Source: Sphingobacterium thalpophilum
GTDB taxonomy: Bacteria > Bacteroidota > Bacteroidia > Sphingobacteriales > Sphingobacteriaceae
Length of the DNA stretch: 64,000 nucleotides
Direction: 5' to 3'
NCBI RefSeq assembly: GCF_901482695.1
Contig: NZ_LR590484.1
Location: 5,084,001 to 5,148,000, forward strand
The notes beneath the pieces are model-generated. The model was not told where the DNA came from and ran no database searches. It saw nothing but the letters and a program-made list of their open reading frames with translations. Both the position numbers and the translations under genes were made by a program. This document shows, one piece after another, positions 34,416-43,309 of the stretch. Each line of letters starts with the position of its first letter. The first letter of the stretch is position 1.

Positions 34416-34722
34416 AGTGAACAATGATAATGTTTACAGACTGTGACGGCTGCCCTGCTAATTTATCGACTTGATACTTCCCAATGTTCTTTCGATAAAC
34501 ATGAGAGCAATGTTTAGCTGCCCCCTATACTCATCAGCAAAGTTAGTACATGACCAAATATCTCGGGATGTCACAGCCCCTATTCTGCTAAAATAAGGTT
34601 ATTTACGTTTGCCTGCAAGTTGTCATTGATAAAACACCCGTACGAATCTGTACAAAAAATACAGGCAGATACTGAACTATTGCATAAGCTCGTGTCTGCC
34701 CGCCACTTTCTACTATTGTGGA

Positions 34723-34944
34723 CTACTTAGAGACCACTTCTGCATTAAAGCCTTTCTTTTTGATAATGGCAATGACCTCATTTTCTGTTATACCATTGGA
34801 TTTCACCGTAAGTATTTTCTCGTTGCTTGCTGTATCTACGTTCCATTCGCAAATGCCGTCTGCTTGATCAAGATCGGCACTTACTTTCGATACACATCCA
34901 CTGCAATTGAGGTTTGTTCTAAATTGAATATTTTTGTTTTCCAT
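34723..34944 (-). CDS. HMA-domain copper chaperone
   Basis: A 73-residue single heavy-metal-associated domain with the metal site NCSGCVSKV (Cys 14 and 17) instead of the more usual GMTCxxC. The beta-alpha-beta-beta-alpha-beta pattern is complete, ending in AIIKKKGFNAEVV. It presumably delivers Cu(I) to the ATPase encoded 44 bases upstream on the same strand; this pairing is typical. No signal peptide, so cytoplasmic. Confidence 0.9.
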   Translation of the reverse strand: MENKNIQFRTNLNCSGCVSKVSADLDQADGICEWNVDTASNEKILTVKSNGITENEVIAIIKKKGFNAEVVSK

Positions 34945-34988
34945 GTTTTGAATTTTAATGTTATTAATGTATTATCTTTTATAAATTA

Positions 34989-37406
34989 CTACTTTTTCCA
35001 TTTCAAACGTAAACTGTTGCTTACGACACTTACACTACTTAAAGCCATCGCTGCTCCGGCAATCATCGGATTCAATAAAAATCCGTTGATTGGATAAAGA
35101 ATACCGGCTGCTACAGGAATACCGATCACGTTGTAGATAAAGGCCCAGAACAAATTTTGCTTGATCGTAGCCACTGTTTGTTTCGACAAACGGATGGCTT
35201 GTGGAATTTTGGTTAGATCCGAAGAAATAATGGTCATCTTGGCCACATCCATAGCAATATCGCTTCCCTTTCCCATCGCAATGCTTACGTCGGCAGTAGC
35301 CAAGGCTGTACTGTCATTAATACCATCTCCCACCATGGCGACTACCTTTCCTTGTTGCTGAAGTTCGCGGACAAACGCAGCTTTATGCTGTGGCATCACC
35401 TCCGCTTTATAATGTTTCATACCGGTTTGTTCTGCAATTGCTCGGGCTGTTGTTTCATTGTCCCCCGTCAGCATGTATAGTTCTATACCCATGGACTGCA
35501 TTTCCTGAATCGCCCGAACAGAACTCTTCTTTATCGTGTCAGAGATGGCAATGACTGCCAGCGCCTCCCGACTGTTAGCAAACCAGATGACTGTTTTTGA
35601 TTCTGCACCCCACAACTCTGCCTGTTGAGCCAATTGCTTTGCAATATGAATTTTGTATTCAGCAAGGAGCTTTCCGTTACCGACATAATAATATTCTCCG
35701 TCAAAAGAGGCCTTGGCTCCTTGCCCTGTAATACTTTCAAACTGATTGACAGCAACAGTATCGGCGGCACTAAAATGGTTGACTACGGCCTCTGCTAATG
35801 GATGCTCAGATTGCTTTTCTATGCTCAGTAAAATATTTTTGGCGGCATCACTATTGTCTAGCCATTGAATGCCTGTAACTTGCGGCCTACCTTCAGTGAT
35901 TGTGCCTGTCTTATCCAGTACAACAGCATTGACGCGTTTGGCAAGTTCCAGGCTTTCGGCATCTTTGATCAAAATACCATTTTCCGCCCCTTTGCCTACT
36001 CCGACCATAATAGCCGTTGGCGTCGCCAGCCCAAGTGCACAAGGGCACGCGATCACCAACACCGTAACAGCGGCGAGAAGTCCTTGCACAACGCCGTTCT
36101 GCCCACCTAATATCAACCACAGTGCAAAGGTAAATAATGCGATACCGATCACGACCGGAACGAAAATACCCGCTATTTTATCCACCAATTTTTGTACTGG
36201 AGCCTTACTGCCCTGTGCATCCTGCACCATCTTGATGATCTGCGCCAACATGGTTTCCTTCCCAACTTTCACAGCCTTGAATCGAAAACTACCTTTTTGA
36301 TTGATCGTACCTGCAAACACCTTTTCGTTTTCCACTTTCAATACAGGAACAGGTTCGCCGCTCAGCATGCTTTCGTCCACATAAGAACTGCCCGCTATCA
36401 CCATGCCGTCAACTGCAATTTTTTCGCCCGGCTTGACTTGTATAATGTCGCCAGCATTCACCGTTTCAATGGGCACCTGTCGTTCAGTACCATCAGCGTC
36501 TATGATAACGACCGTTTTGGGTTGAAGCCCCATCAGCTTTTTTATAGCGGAAGACGTATTGCCCTTTGCTTTTTCTTCCAGCAATTTACCAAGCAATATA
36601 AAGGCAATAACGACAGCTGCAGCTTCAAAATAAACATGGGCATGCAAACCTCTCTGGTGCCAGAAATCTGCAAAAAGCATATTAAAAACACTGAACACGT
36701 ACGCAATACCTGTGCTCAAAGCAACTAGGGTGTCCATATTCGCGGATCGGTGTCTGGCCTGCTTCCAGGCATTGATAAAGAAATCCTTGCCCAGTAACAG
36801 GATAACTGGCGTCGAAAACAGCCACATGATCAGATTAGCATATGGCATATCCATAAAAAACATACCGATAATGACAACTGGAAGAGCCAGAATAACTGCC
36901 CAGATCGTTTTGGTTTTGAGTGTTTTGAATTTAGCAGCATGGATCGACTCCAGCGTTTCCTGCTGAGTTGACTCGTCTTCGAGCAGAAGGTCATAACCTC
37001 CTCCTTGCACGGCTTTCTGAATCTTGATACTGTCTGTGATAGTCGGCAAATATTCTACCGTTAGGTTACCTGTGGCAAAATTGACCGCAGCATTCAGCAC
37101 GCCGGGTTCGTACTTAACCATACTTTCAGCACTGCTTGCGCAGGAGGCGCAGGTCATCCCGAGTACGGGAAAAGTTTTCGTCACGGTGGGAACACCATAA
37201 CCAAGATCCTTCACCGCTCTTACAGCCTTAGCCACAGCTTCGCTGTCGTTGACAGTAATTGCTGCACGCCGGTTGTTGAGCTCAACTTTCTGGCTTTCCA
37301 CACCCTGCACATGAGCAAGTCCCTTTTCGACAATTAATGCGCAATGTTCGCTTTCTACATCCTCTAATGGTATATAGACAGTGTCTTTATAAATATTTGT
37401 AGCCAT
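34989..37406 (-). CDS. copA: Copper-translocating P1B-type ATPase
   Basis: An 805-residue copper exporter. Two N-terminal HMA domains are visible: the first (about 7-75) has lost the CxxC and keeps a single Cys 22, the second has GMTCASC (83-89). The transport motif ACPCALG in the membrane, phosphorylation motif DKTGT, the HP of SEHPLAE, and the hinge GDGINDSTAL are all intact. Eight membrane segments are predicted. The CPC motif and the linked HMA chaperone point to Cu(I); Ag(I) is likely also carried. No CueR or CopY-type regulator is next to it. Confidence 0.95.
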   Translation of the reverse strand: MATNIYKDTVYIPLEDVESEHCALIVEKGLAHVQGVESQKVELNNRRAAITVNDSEAVAKAVRAVKDLGYGVPTVTKTFPVLGMTCASCASSAESMVKYEPGVLNAAVNFATGNLTVEYLPTITDSIKIQKAVQGGGYDLLLEDESTQQETLESIHAAKFKTLKTKTIWAVILALPVVIIGMFFMDMPYANLIMWLFSTPVILLLGKDFFINAWKQARHRSANMDTLVALSTGIAYVFSVFNMLFADFWHQRGLHAHVYFEAAAVVIAFILLGKLLEEKAKGNTSSAIKKLMGLQPKTVVIIDADGTERQVPIETVNAGDIIQVKPGEKIAVDGMVIAGSSYVDESMLSGEPVPVLKVENEKVFAGTINQKGSFRFKAVKVGKETMLAQIIKMVQDAQGSKAPVQKLVDKIAGIFVPVVIGIALFTFALWLILGGQNGVVQGLLAAVTVLVIACPCALGLATPTAIMVGVGKGAENGILIKDAESLELAKRVNAVVLDKTGTITEGRPQVTGIQWLDNSDAAKNILLSIEKQSEHPLAEAVVNHFSAADTVAVNQFESITGQGAKASFDGEYYYVGNGKLLAEYKIHIAKQLAQQAELWGAESKTVIWFANSREALAVIAISDTIKKSSVRAIQEMQSMGIELYMLTGDNETTARAIAEQTGMKHYKAEVMPQHKAAFVRELQQQGKVVAMVGDGINDSTALATADVSIAMGKGSDIAMDVAKMTIISSDLTKIPQAIRLSKQTVATIKQNLFWAFIYNVIGIPVAAGILYPINGFLLNPMIAGAAMALSSVSVVSNSLRLKWKK

Positions 37407-37545
37407 ATCCGTAGTATTTTATTTACTATACAAAGTTGGCCAAAAATGAGCATTCCATCCTTACACAATTAAGGAATTGATTTGTAAGATTATGGGAGTA
37501 TACAACAGGAATGGCATGCGGATGCATTGTTCACGACTAAAGGCA

Positions 37546-39801
37546 TCAGCCCTGATCCAAATGCTGCCGTAAATACTGACCGGTAATGGAGAAACCGGAT
37601 TTTAGCAGGTCTATCACGGTGCCTTGATATAAGAGCTTTCCGCCATATTGACCCGCACCGGGCCCCAGATCTATAATCCAATCAGCATTGGCGATAATAT
37701 CCAGGTTGTGCTCGACTACAATGAGTGTATTTTTGTTGCTCACCAACATATCGATATACACCATAAGTCTTTGTACATCAGCTGGGTGTAATCCCGCACT
37801 CGGTTCGTCGAGGACGATGATCCCGTCATGTCGGTCGATTTCACGGACCAACTTAAGGCGCTGCCTTTCTCCACCCGAGAAACTGTCCAGTCGCTGACCT
37901 AAGCTAAGGTATTCGAGACCAAGGTTACATAGTCGGCCAAAGGCAGAAGCGAAGGGCTCTGTCGGAAAAAAATCCTGCGCTTCACTGACGGTCATATTCA
38001 TTACGTCGACTATATTTTTGCTGTTGTAAACATAGCCAAGTACGCTCGGCGAGAATCCTGAACCACCACAGACTTCACAGGGTTGCTCAATATCGTCCAT
38101 AAAAGCCAGATCAATCCTCTCAATTCCTGCCCCTTTGCACTGTGGGCAGGCACCCTCGCTATTGCGGCTAAACAATTTTTCGGATACCTTATTTGTTCGT
38201 GCAAAAAGCTTTCGCAAGAGATCGGATAAATTGAGGTAAGTCAACAAATTTGACCGCGGCCCAGCAACGATAGATGACTGATCGATAACCTTGGTCTGTG
38301 GATAGAATACCGGCAGCAACTTGTTGATCAAAGTGCTTTTTCCCGAGCCGGCGACACCTGTGACCACGGTCATTACTTTTTGGGGAATATGTACGCGGAT
38401 ATCTTTAAGATTATGTAACCTTGCATGCGAAATAGTCAGGTAGCCATCACCTTTTCTCGGTAAAGAATTGATCACAGCACGTTTACTAAAATAGGTCGCT
38501 GTTTTCCCTTCTGCCCCCTTAAGTTCTGAGAATTTTCCTTGATAAATGATACTTCCACCATGTTTTCCAGACCCAGGGCCCATATCAATGATCCAGTCTG
38601 CGATCTTAATTAAATCGGGATCATGCTCAACAATGAGCACAGTATTACCTTTATCTCGAATCTGCCTGATGATAGACACGATATTCTGTATATCCCGGGG
38701 ATGTAGACCGATACTTGGTTCATCAAAAATATAAAGCATCTCCGTAAGACTGCTTCCCAGGTTTCTAACCATCTTAATCCGTTGCGATTCACCTCCTGAG
38801 AGCGTATCTGTCCGCCGGTCCAAGCTCAGGTACTGTAGACCAATATCGACAATATGCTGCAGTTTCCTTTTTAATTCTTCGAGCAGTGTATGATATGAAA
38901 TAGCATCAATTTCCTGAACGAACTTCAGCAGTTCATCGATTGACAGAGCAGCACAGTCTGCAATATTTTTTCCATTTATCTTGCACGAAAGCACTTCCTC
39001 ATTCAAGCGCTTCCCAGCGCAGGCAGGGCAGGCTTTTTTGATGACGATGTTTTTAAGAGCATCCTTACGAACAATATTCTCTTTGGAATCTTTCTTTAGA
39101 AAGGCTTTTTCGATCCGGGGAATTAGCCCTTCGTATTTGACCGTCTTGCCCCACTCTTTGTGGGGATGCTTCGGTTTGTGTTCTTGCGCATTTAAAAGCA
39201 GCTCCCACTCGGCATCACTATAATCTCTTAACTTCTTATCATTGTCAAAATAGCCCGAAAGCGTATAACGCGTGAGACGCCAGCCGCCGGGTTGGAACGT
39301 TGGAAATGTAATGGCACCTTCGTTTAAAGACCGTCCTTTGTCCAGAAGGGTGTCGATATTAACAGTCTGGACAAAACCGAGCCCTTCACATAATGAACAC
39401 ATACCCAATGGATTGTTAAAAGAAAACACATTCGAATAACCAACAAAGGGTTTGCCTATCCGGGCGAAAAGAAGCCGCAGGGAACTATAGATATCGGTCG
39501 CTGTACCTACCGTAGACCGCGCACCGCCGCCCAACCTTTTTTGGTTAATGATAACTGGAACATTTAAGTTGTCTATCTTATCCACATCAGCAATCCCCAC
39601 ATGTTGCAGGCGAGTCCGGATAAAACTGGGCTGTGTCTCGTTAAACTGTCGCTGCGCTTCGGCGCCAATAGTTTCGAATACTAGAGAAGACTTCCCAGAA
39701 CCGGATACACCTGTAAAAACAGTAATCTTCTTCTTCGGAATTTTTAAAGAAATATTCTTCAGATTATTTTGCCGGGCATTGACTATTGTTATATAATCCA
39801 T
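37546..39801 (-). CDS. UvrA2-like excinuclease/ABC resistance protein
   Basis: A 751-residue UvrA homologue with two ABC modules: Walker A motifs GVSGSGKSS (31-39) and GVAGSGKST, and signatures LSGGESQR and FSGGERQR. Zinc-type motifs include CSLCEG, CPACAG and the pair CPQCKG...CEVCGG. It is about 190 residues shorter than UvrA and runs from Walker A to RSTVGTATDIY with little insertion. The UvrB-binding domain therefore seems absent, as in class II UvrA proteins such as DrrC, which confer drug resistance or DNA protection. It is transcribed divergently from a MarR regulator, which supports drug-responsive expression. Confidence 0.9.
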   Translation of the reverse strand: MDYITIVNARQNNLKNISLKIPKKKITVFTGVSGSGKSSLVFETIGAEAQRQFNETQPSFIRTRLQHVGIADVDKIDNLNVPVIINQKRLGGGARSTVGTATDIYSSLRLLFARIGKPFVGYSNVFSFNNPLGMCSLCEGLGFVQTVNIDTLLDKGRSLNEGAITFPTFQPGGWRLTRYTLSGYFDNDKKLRDYSDAEWELLLNAQEHKPKHPHKEWGKTVKYEGLIPRIEKAFLKKDSKENIVRKDALKNIVIKKACPACAGKRLNEEVLSCKINGKNIADCAALSIDELLKFVQEIDAISYHTLLEELKRKLQHIVDIGLQYLSLDRRTDTLSGGESQRIKMVRNLGSSLTEMLYIFDEPSIGLHPRDIQNIVSIIRQIRDKGNTVLIVEHDPDLIKIADWIIDMGPGSGKHGGSIIYQGKFSELKGAEGKTATYFSKRAVINSLPRKGDGYLTISHARLHNLKDIRVHIPQKVMTVVTGVAGSGKSTLINKLLPVFYPQTKVIDQSSIVAGPRSNLLTYLNLSDLLRKLFARTNKVSEKLFSRNSEGACPQCKGAGIERIDLAFMDDIEQPCEVCGGSGFSPSVLGYVYNSKNIVDVMNMTVSEAQDFFPTEPFASAFGRLCNLGLEYLSLGQRLDSFSGGERQRLKLVREIDRHDGIIVLDEPSAGLHPADVQRLMVYIDMLVSNKNTLIVVEHNLDIIANADWIIDLGPGAGQYGGKLLYQGTVIDLLKSGFSITGQYLRQHLDQG

Positions 39802-39822
39802 TTTAGCTAACTTTACAAATGA

Positions 39823-39859
39823 TTAACATAGTTAAATATAATACTTAACAAAGTTAAGT
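39823..39859. promoter_or_regulatory. Two operator-like palindromes between uvrA2-like gene and marR-like gene
   Basis: TTAAC-ATA-GTTAA at 39823-39835 and ACTTAAC-AAA-GTTAAGT at 39843-39859 share the half-site TTAAC and a three-base centre. Their centres are 22 bases apart, two DNA turns, placing both on one face of the helix. They lie inside the 71-base divergent gap, as expected for MarR auto-regulation. Confidence 0.6.
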
Positions 39860-39872
39860 GTTTAATGGTTTT

Positions 39873-40298
39873 ATGAATAAAATTGAAAAAGATTTCTATC
39901 GGGCATTCACTGACCTCCAGTGTTACATATTGGCTAATATGAACAAAGGGAACATCAACGGTGTTACAGCTACGCACTATAATATCATTGAGTACATTTA
40001 TAGAAATCAGCCGGCGACAGGAAAGCAGCTTGCTACTGCCTTTAATGTCAGTCAGGCGGCGATTTCCAAACAACTTAAATTTCTTGTAGAAAAAGGTTTA
40101 ATTAAACAGCAACAATCAGATACCGACCGCAGGTCTTTTCATTTAATTGTCAGTGAAACAGGCAAATTTATTATTAACAATTCTGAAGATTTTAGAGAAG
40201 GCGTCACAAAAAAAGTGTCGGGTTTCTTAACCAAAGACGAGTTAAAAATGTTCAACCTTCTCCTTGTCAAGATAACGACGGGATTGAAGAGCAAATAA
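39873..40298 (+). CDS. MarR family transcriptional regulator
   Basis: A 141-residue winged-helix regulator. ATG at 39873 (MNKIEKDF) is preferred to an upstream GTG that lies in the operator palindrome. The recognition helix region reads QLATAFNVSQAAISKQLKFLVEKGLIKQQQ, and the wing has SDTDRRSFHLIVSETG, the classic MarR DRR motif. The flanking helices form the dimer interface. It very likely represses itself and the divergent UvrA2-like gene, releasing DNA on binding a phenolic or drug ligand. The ligand is not predictable. Confidence 0.92.
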   Translation: MNKIEKDFYRAFTDLQCYILANMNKGNINGVTATHYNIIEYIYRNQPATGKQLATAFNVSQAAISKQLKFLVEKGLIKQQQSDTDRRSFHLIVSETGKFIINNSEDFREGVTKKVSGFLTKDELKMFNLLLVKITTGLKSK

Positions 40299-40470
40299 TA
40301 AGATAGCTATTGGGAATAATAGACGATCTGCCCTTTTGCAGAACGACAACATGTCTCACCTATCTTAGGACTACTATCCTCTGTAACTGCCAATAAGCTT
40401 CAAAACAAGCAATTAGCTTCTCCGTTAAATTAGATTCGATTCAAATTACATTTATCTGGCAAGAGGGCGA

Positions 40471-40499
40471 TTGAAAACAAAGTTTTAGGTTTATCTTTA
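40471..40499 (+). promoter_or_regulatory. Promoter of the 193-aa unknown gene
   Basis: TTG at 40471-40473, an 18-base spacer and TATCTTTA at 40492-40499 fit the Bacteroidota promoter with one mismatch, 29 bases before ATG 40529. Confidence 0.5.
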
Positions 40500-40528
40500 A
40501 TCCTCCAAAGGCAAGAAGAAGATAATAT

Positions 40529-41110
40529 ATGGAAAAAATCAAAACTTTTCAACGGTATGAGCTAAATAGGATACGAAAAAATTCCAGCGATAGCGGCCTT
40601 GAATATGAAAAGTTTGGGAGATCCTCGAATATCATGGATTACTCCGACCGGGAGATAAACGAAATGATTCTTGGTGTCTATAAAGATAGTAGACATTTGA
40701 AAGTTGATGCCGGTTATTTTATTGATGTTTCCAATGTTAAAAAGGTCATCTGTATATTGGCTGATGTATCCTACTCCCGGCGTATTAAGCCCCAACGCGG
40801 TACCGCTATTAAGCTACAGGATATCCGGAACTTTTATGTGGAAGATTATTTCCTGGAAACAGCTGATAAATATGGGGATTCCGTGCGCCACAAGATTACG
40901 GGTTACTTACGAAGAATCGGGGGAATCAGCCTGGGAAAAGGACAATATAGCCACCTATATTCTGTACCGAATGACTTTAAGACGTTCTATAATGATGTTC
41001 CTATTGACCTCTTCTATCCAATTCAACATTACATCAATGGCTTATTTTTTGGAGATGATTACCATATCACATCTTTTGATCTAATCGGAAATTTTTCTAT
41101 TATAGCCTAG
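40529..41110 (+). CDS. Hypothetical protein (193 aa)
   Basis: I do not recognise this protein. It has 193 residues, is rich in Tyr, Asp, Ile and Phe, and has no signal peptide, no membrane helix and no known motif. The protein looks globular and mixed alpha/beta (segments VKKVICILADVSYSRR and HYINGLFFGDDYHITSFD). The gene has a plausible promoter just upstream and stands alone between the MarR gene and a convergent unknown gene. It could be an accessory gene acquired singly; codon use does not look clearly foreign. Confidence 0.6.
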   Translation: MEKIKTFQRYELNRIRKNSSDSGLEYEKFGRSSNIMDYSDREINEMILGVYKDSRHLKVDAGYFIDVSNVKKVICILADVSYSRRIKPQRGTAIKLQDIRNFYVEDYFLETADKYGDSVRHKITGYLRRIGGISLGKGQYSHLYSVPNDFKTFYNDVPIDLFYPIQHYINGLFFGDDYHITSFDLIGNFSIIA

Positions 41111-41166
41111 CAGCAACAAATGGAAAGCTAGCCAACAACGTTGTGGCAGCCCTCCATTTTCGATCT

Positions 41167-41748
41167 TTATAAGCTAAAACCGTTCAAGAATTGCTCTAGT
41201 TCTTCTATGGGAACATTGTTTGCCGATGATATTACGGCGTAACGATCGCCCTCCACATATTGAATAGTTGTGAGCCCATCGTTTTCAAACATGCTCCAGT
41301 CAAATAACACGGGCCAGCCTTTATAGTTCTTAATCTTGGACTTGTTTTCAGGTTCCTCAAACTCCTTAAGCGCCAGATAATTCAATAGGTTGCCCTTTAC
41401 CTGTTCTGAACCTGGTCCGGCGCCGTCTGTAATCATCAGATAAATATTTTGCGATCCCTTTACATAATTCGCATTGGCAAATGAACCTGTCTCCGCATCT
41501 TCAAACGCTTCAGCTTCGGTTAGCTTAAACCCATTGATTTCTTTTTTTAACTTAGCTTTGAAAGCCTCGGGGACTATAGGTTTCAGCTTCTTAAGCGCTG
41601 TCGCTAAATTTTCAACCTTTAATGAATCAGAAGCTACCTGCCCGTGCTGATAAGAAACATTTGAAAACTGACCTGCAAAGGCGATATCATTGCTCATTGC
41701 TACGGCCAAAACCACTGATAGACCTACACCTAAATAAGGAAATTTCAT
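41167..41748 (-). CDS. Exported hypothetical protein (193 aa)
   Basis: An N-terminal signal peptide of about 25 residues (MKFPYLGVGLSVVLAVAMS, then AFA-GQ) predicts export to the periplasm. The mature protein is mixed alpha/beta with many Lys, Glu and Asn. The arrangement ALKKLKPIVPEAFKAKL, a long MITDGAGPGSE section and a C-terminal YVEGDRYAVISS strand looks like a small single-domain periplasmic protein seen in Bacteroidota. I cannot name the family. It is a single gene. Confidence 0.7.
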   Translation of the reverse strand: MKFPYLGVGLSVVLAVAMSNDIAFAGQFSNVSYQHGQVASDSLKVENLATALKKLKPIVPEAFKAKLKKEINGFKLTEAEAFEDAETGSFANANYVKGSQNIYLMITDGAGPGSEQVKGNLLNYLALKEFEEPENKSKIKNYKGWPVLFDWSMFENDGLTTIQYVEGDRYAVISSANNVPIEELEQFLNGFSL

Positions 41749-41877
41749 ATTGATATAATTACTATTTACTCGAGGCTATACACAAAAAGTGCACCAAAAT
41801 GATAGCTATGCAGGTATTATCAGACAAGCATTGGGCTGTAGATTTCACGCTACAATTTTATACACCTCTCTAAATTT

Positions 41878-41908
41878 TTTGCCACAAGGCATGACTTTTG
41901 TACTTTAA
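41878..41908 (+). promoter_or_regulatory. Promoter candidate for the 27-aa ORF
   Basis: TTTG at 41878-41881, an exact 19-base spacer and TACTTTAA at 41901-41908 (two mismatches to TAnnTTTG) precede an A-rich leader of about 30 bases. Confidence 0.45.
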
Positions 41909-41944
41909 ATACATGTAAACTATTAAGAAATAAAATACAACATT

Positions 41945-42028
41945 ATGAGAAGGACACCATATACAACAACCGTAATTATACTACTAGTGGTATGTGCTAT
42001 TGTGTTGATGACAACTTGTTCAGGATAA
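41945..42028 (+). CDS. 27-residue membrane microprotein
   Basis: Short ORF of 27 codons. It starts with a positively charged end (MRRTPY), then one hydrophobic helix of about 17 residues (TVIILLVVCAIVLM) and ends TTCSG. A single-pass membrane or lipid-linked peptide is likely; the C-terminal Cys is preceded by MTT, which is not a good lipobox. Support comes from a promoter with exact 19-base spacing, an A-rich leader before the ATG, and a composition unlike random AT-rich sequence. The family is unknown. Confidence 0.45.
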   Translation: MRRTPYTTTVIILLVVCAIVLMTTCSG

Positions 42029-42099
42029 TTCTGATTTTTGATATCATTTAAGCTCCTGCTTTTTGCACATGTACTATGCAGTGAGAAAAAGAATGCTGT

Positions 42100-43290
42100 C
42101 TACAGTTGTTGATCCGACCTCTTAAGCGTGATGACTGTGATTTCCGGCCATATGCCGATTCTTCCCTTTAATCCATGATAGCCGAACCCTCGATTAACAT
42201 AGAGATATTTACCGTCCTTATGATATAAGCCGGCCCACTGTTCATAGAAATATTGGATAGGGCTCCATTTGAATCCAAATAATTCTATTCCGAATTGCAT
42301 GCCGTGTGTGTGACCAGCAAATGTAAGATGTACATGAGTGTGGTGATTTAAGGTCACCTGCTCCCAATGCGAAGGATCGTGCGACATCAAGATCTTAAAG
42401 GAATCTTTCGGGAGTCTGGCGGTCGCCTTGTCGAGATCTCCGTATTGATGGAAGCCTCCCTTACCCCAATTTTCAACTCCGATTAGTGAAATACTATCTG
42501 AGCCTTTCTGGATGGTAATGGACTCATTCGTAAGCAAACGAAAGCCCATCTCATGATGGATGTCTTTTAATCGAAGGAGATTCAAGGCCTTACTATCAGC
42601 ATTCTCCCATCTGACGTAATCTCCATAATCATGGTTACCCAGTACAGAGAATTTGCCAAACGGCGCTTGCAGTACCCCAAAATCCGATATCCAAGGTTCC
42701 ATTTCCGACGCTTTGTTGTTTACCAGGTCGCCAGTAAACAAAACGAGATCACTTCGCTGTGCATTTACTAGATCAATTCCTCGCTTTACGGCTTTCACAT
42801 TGGATAAACTGCCAGAATGGATATCGGAAAGCTGAGTTATTCTAAATCCATCAAAATCCTCCGGTAGATCTGGGAAATATAAAATTTGCTGCCGAACACG
42901 ATAGAAATGACGTCCTTTAGTTAGACCAAATACAATAAGTATTAATATCAGCATGGCCCACAATAATGCCATCTCGCTGATATAGGTATTTCTTATTGGA
43001 AAGCCTCTTAGAACCCGCACGGCATCCTCTGCCAGTAGGACCGGCAGCGCTAGTAGCTTGGGGATAAATACTGTTAAAAAAGAACTGATGAGTACACCTG
43101 CCATATGTTGTACATCATGGCCGGAACGCCGTAGAAAAATGACTATAAAAACGCCTCCAACCAGTAATAAATCCACCCACCAATAAATTGAATGTATCAC
43201 TTGGGAACGAAAAACCGTACTCACTGCCTGAAAAAAATAAATATCTCCAAGCATAAACACCAACAGAATCAAAAATAATTTCTTTACCAT
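42100..43290 (-). CDS. Membrane-anchored metallophosphoesterase (YkuE/YaeI-like)
   Basis: About four membrane helices occupy the first ~140 residues. The calcineurin-type phosphoesterase domain follows, with all metal motifs: QLSDIHSG, FTGDLVNN, LGNHDYG, and the C-terminal AGHTHGMQFG with the metal histidines. YaeI-type relatives hydrolyse lipid or nucleotide pyrophosphates at the membrane surface; the substrate here is unknown. The active site is probably on the periplasmic side if the first helix enters with N-in, but the topology is not certain. Single gene upstream of the microprotein region. Confidence 0.9.
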   Translation of the reverse strand: MVKKLFLILLVFMLGDIYFFQAVSTVFRSQVIHSIYWWVDLLLVGGVFIVIFLRRSGHDVQHMAGVLISSFLTVFIPKLLALPVLLAEDAVRVLRGFPIRNTYISEMALLWAMLILILIVFGLTKGRHFYRVRQQILYFPDLPEDFDGFRITQLSDIHSGSLSNVKAVKRGIDLVNAQRSDLVLFTGDLVNNKASEMEPWISDFGVLQAPFGKFSVLGNHDYGDYVRWENADSKALNLLRLKDIHHEMGFRLLTNESITIQKGSDSISLIGVENWGKGGFHQYGDLDKATARLPKDSFKILMSHDPSHWEQVTLNHHTHVHLTFAGHTHGMQFGIELFGFKWSPIQYFYEQWAGLYHKDGKYLYVNRGFGYHGLKGRIGIWPEITVITLKRSDQQL

Positions 43291-43309
43291 GCTACAATCG
43301 TTATGATAA

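Larger units (their letters stand above)
41749..42099. other. Intergenic region containing a microprotein gene
   Basis: The only coding sequence I can support is the 27-codon ORF at 41945-42028 with its promoter at 41878-41908. The rest is AT-rich and shows nothing else. Confidence 0.5.

Noticed and set aside
34501..34596. 31-codon plus-strand ORF in the gap between the thioredoxin-like gene and the copper chaperone
   Set aside because: No promoter, hydrophobic pattern or leader supports it, and the gap shows no other structure worth calling.
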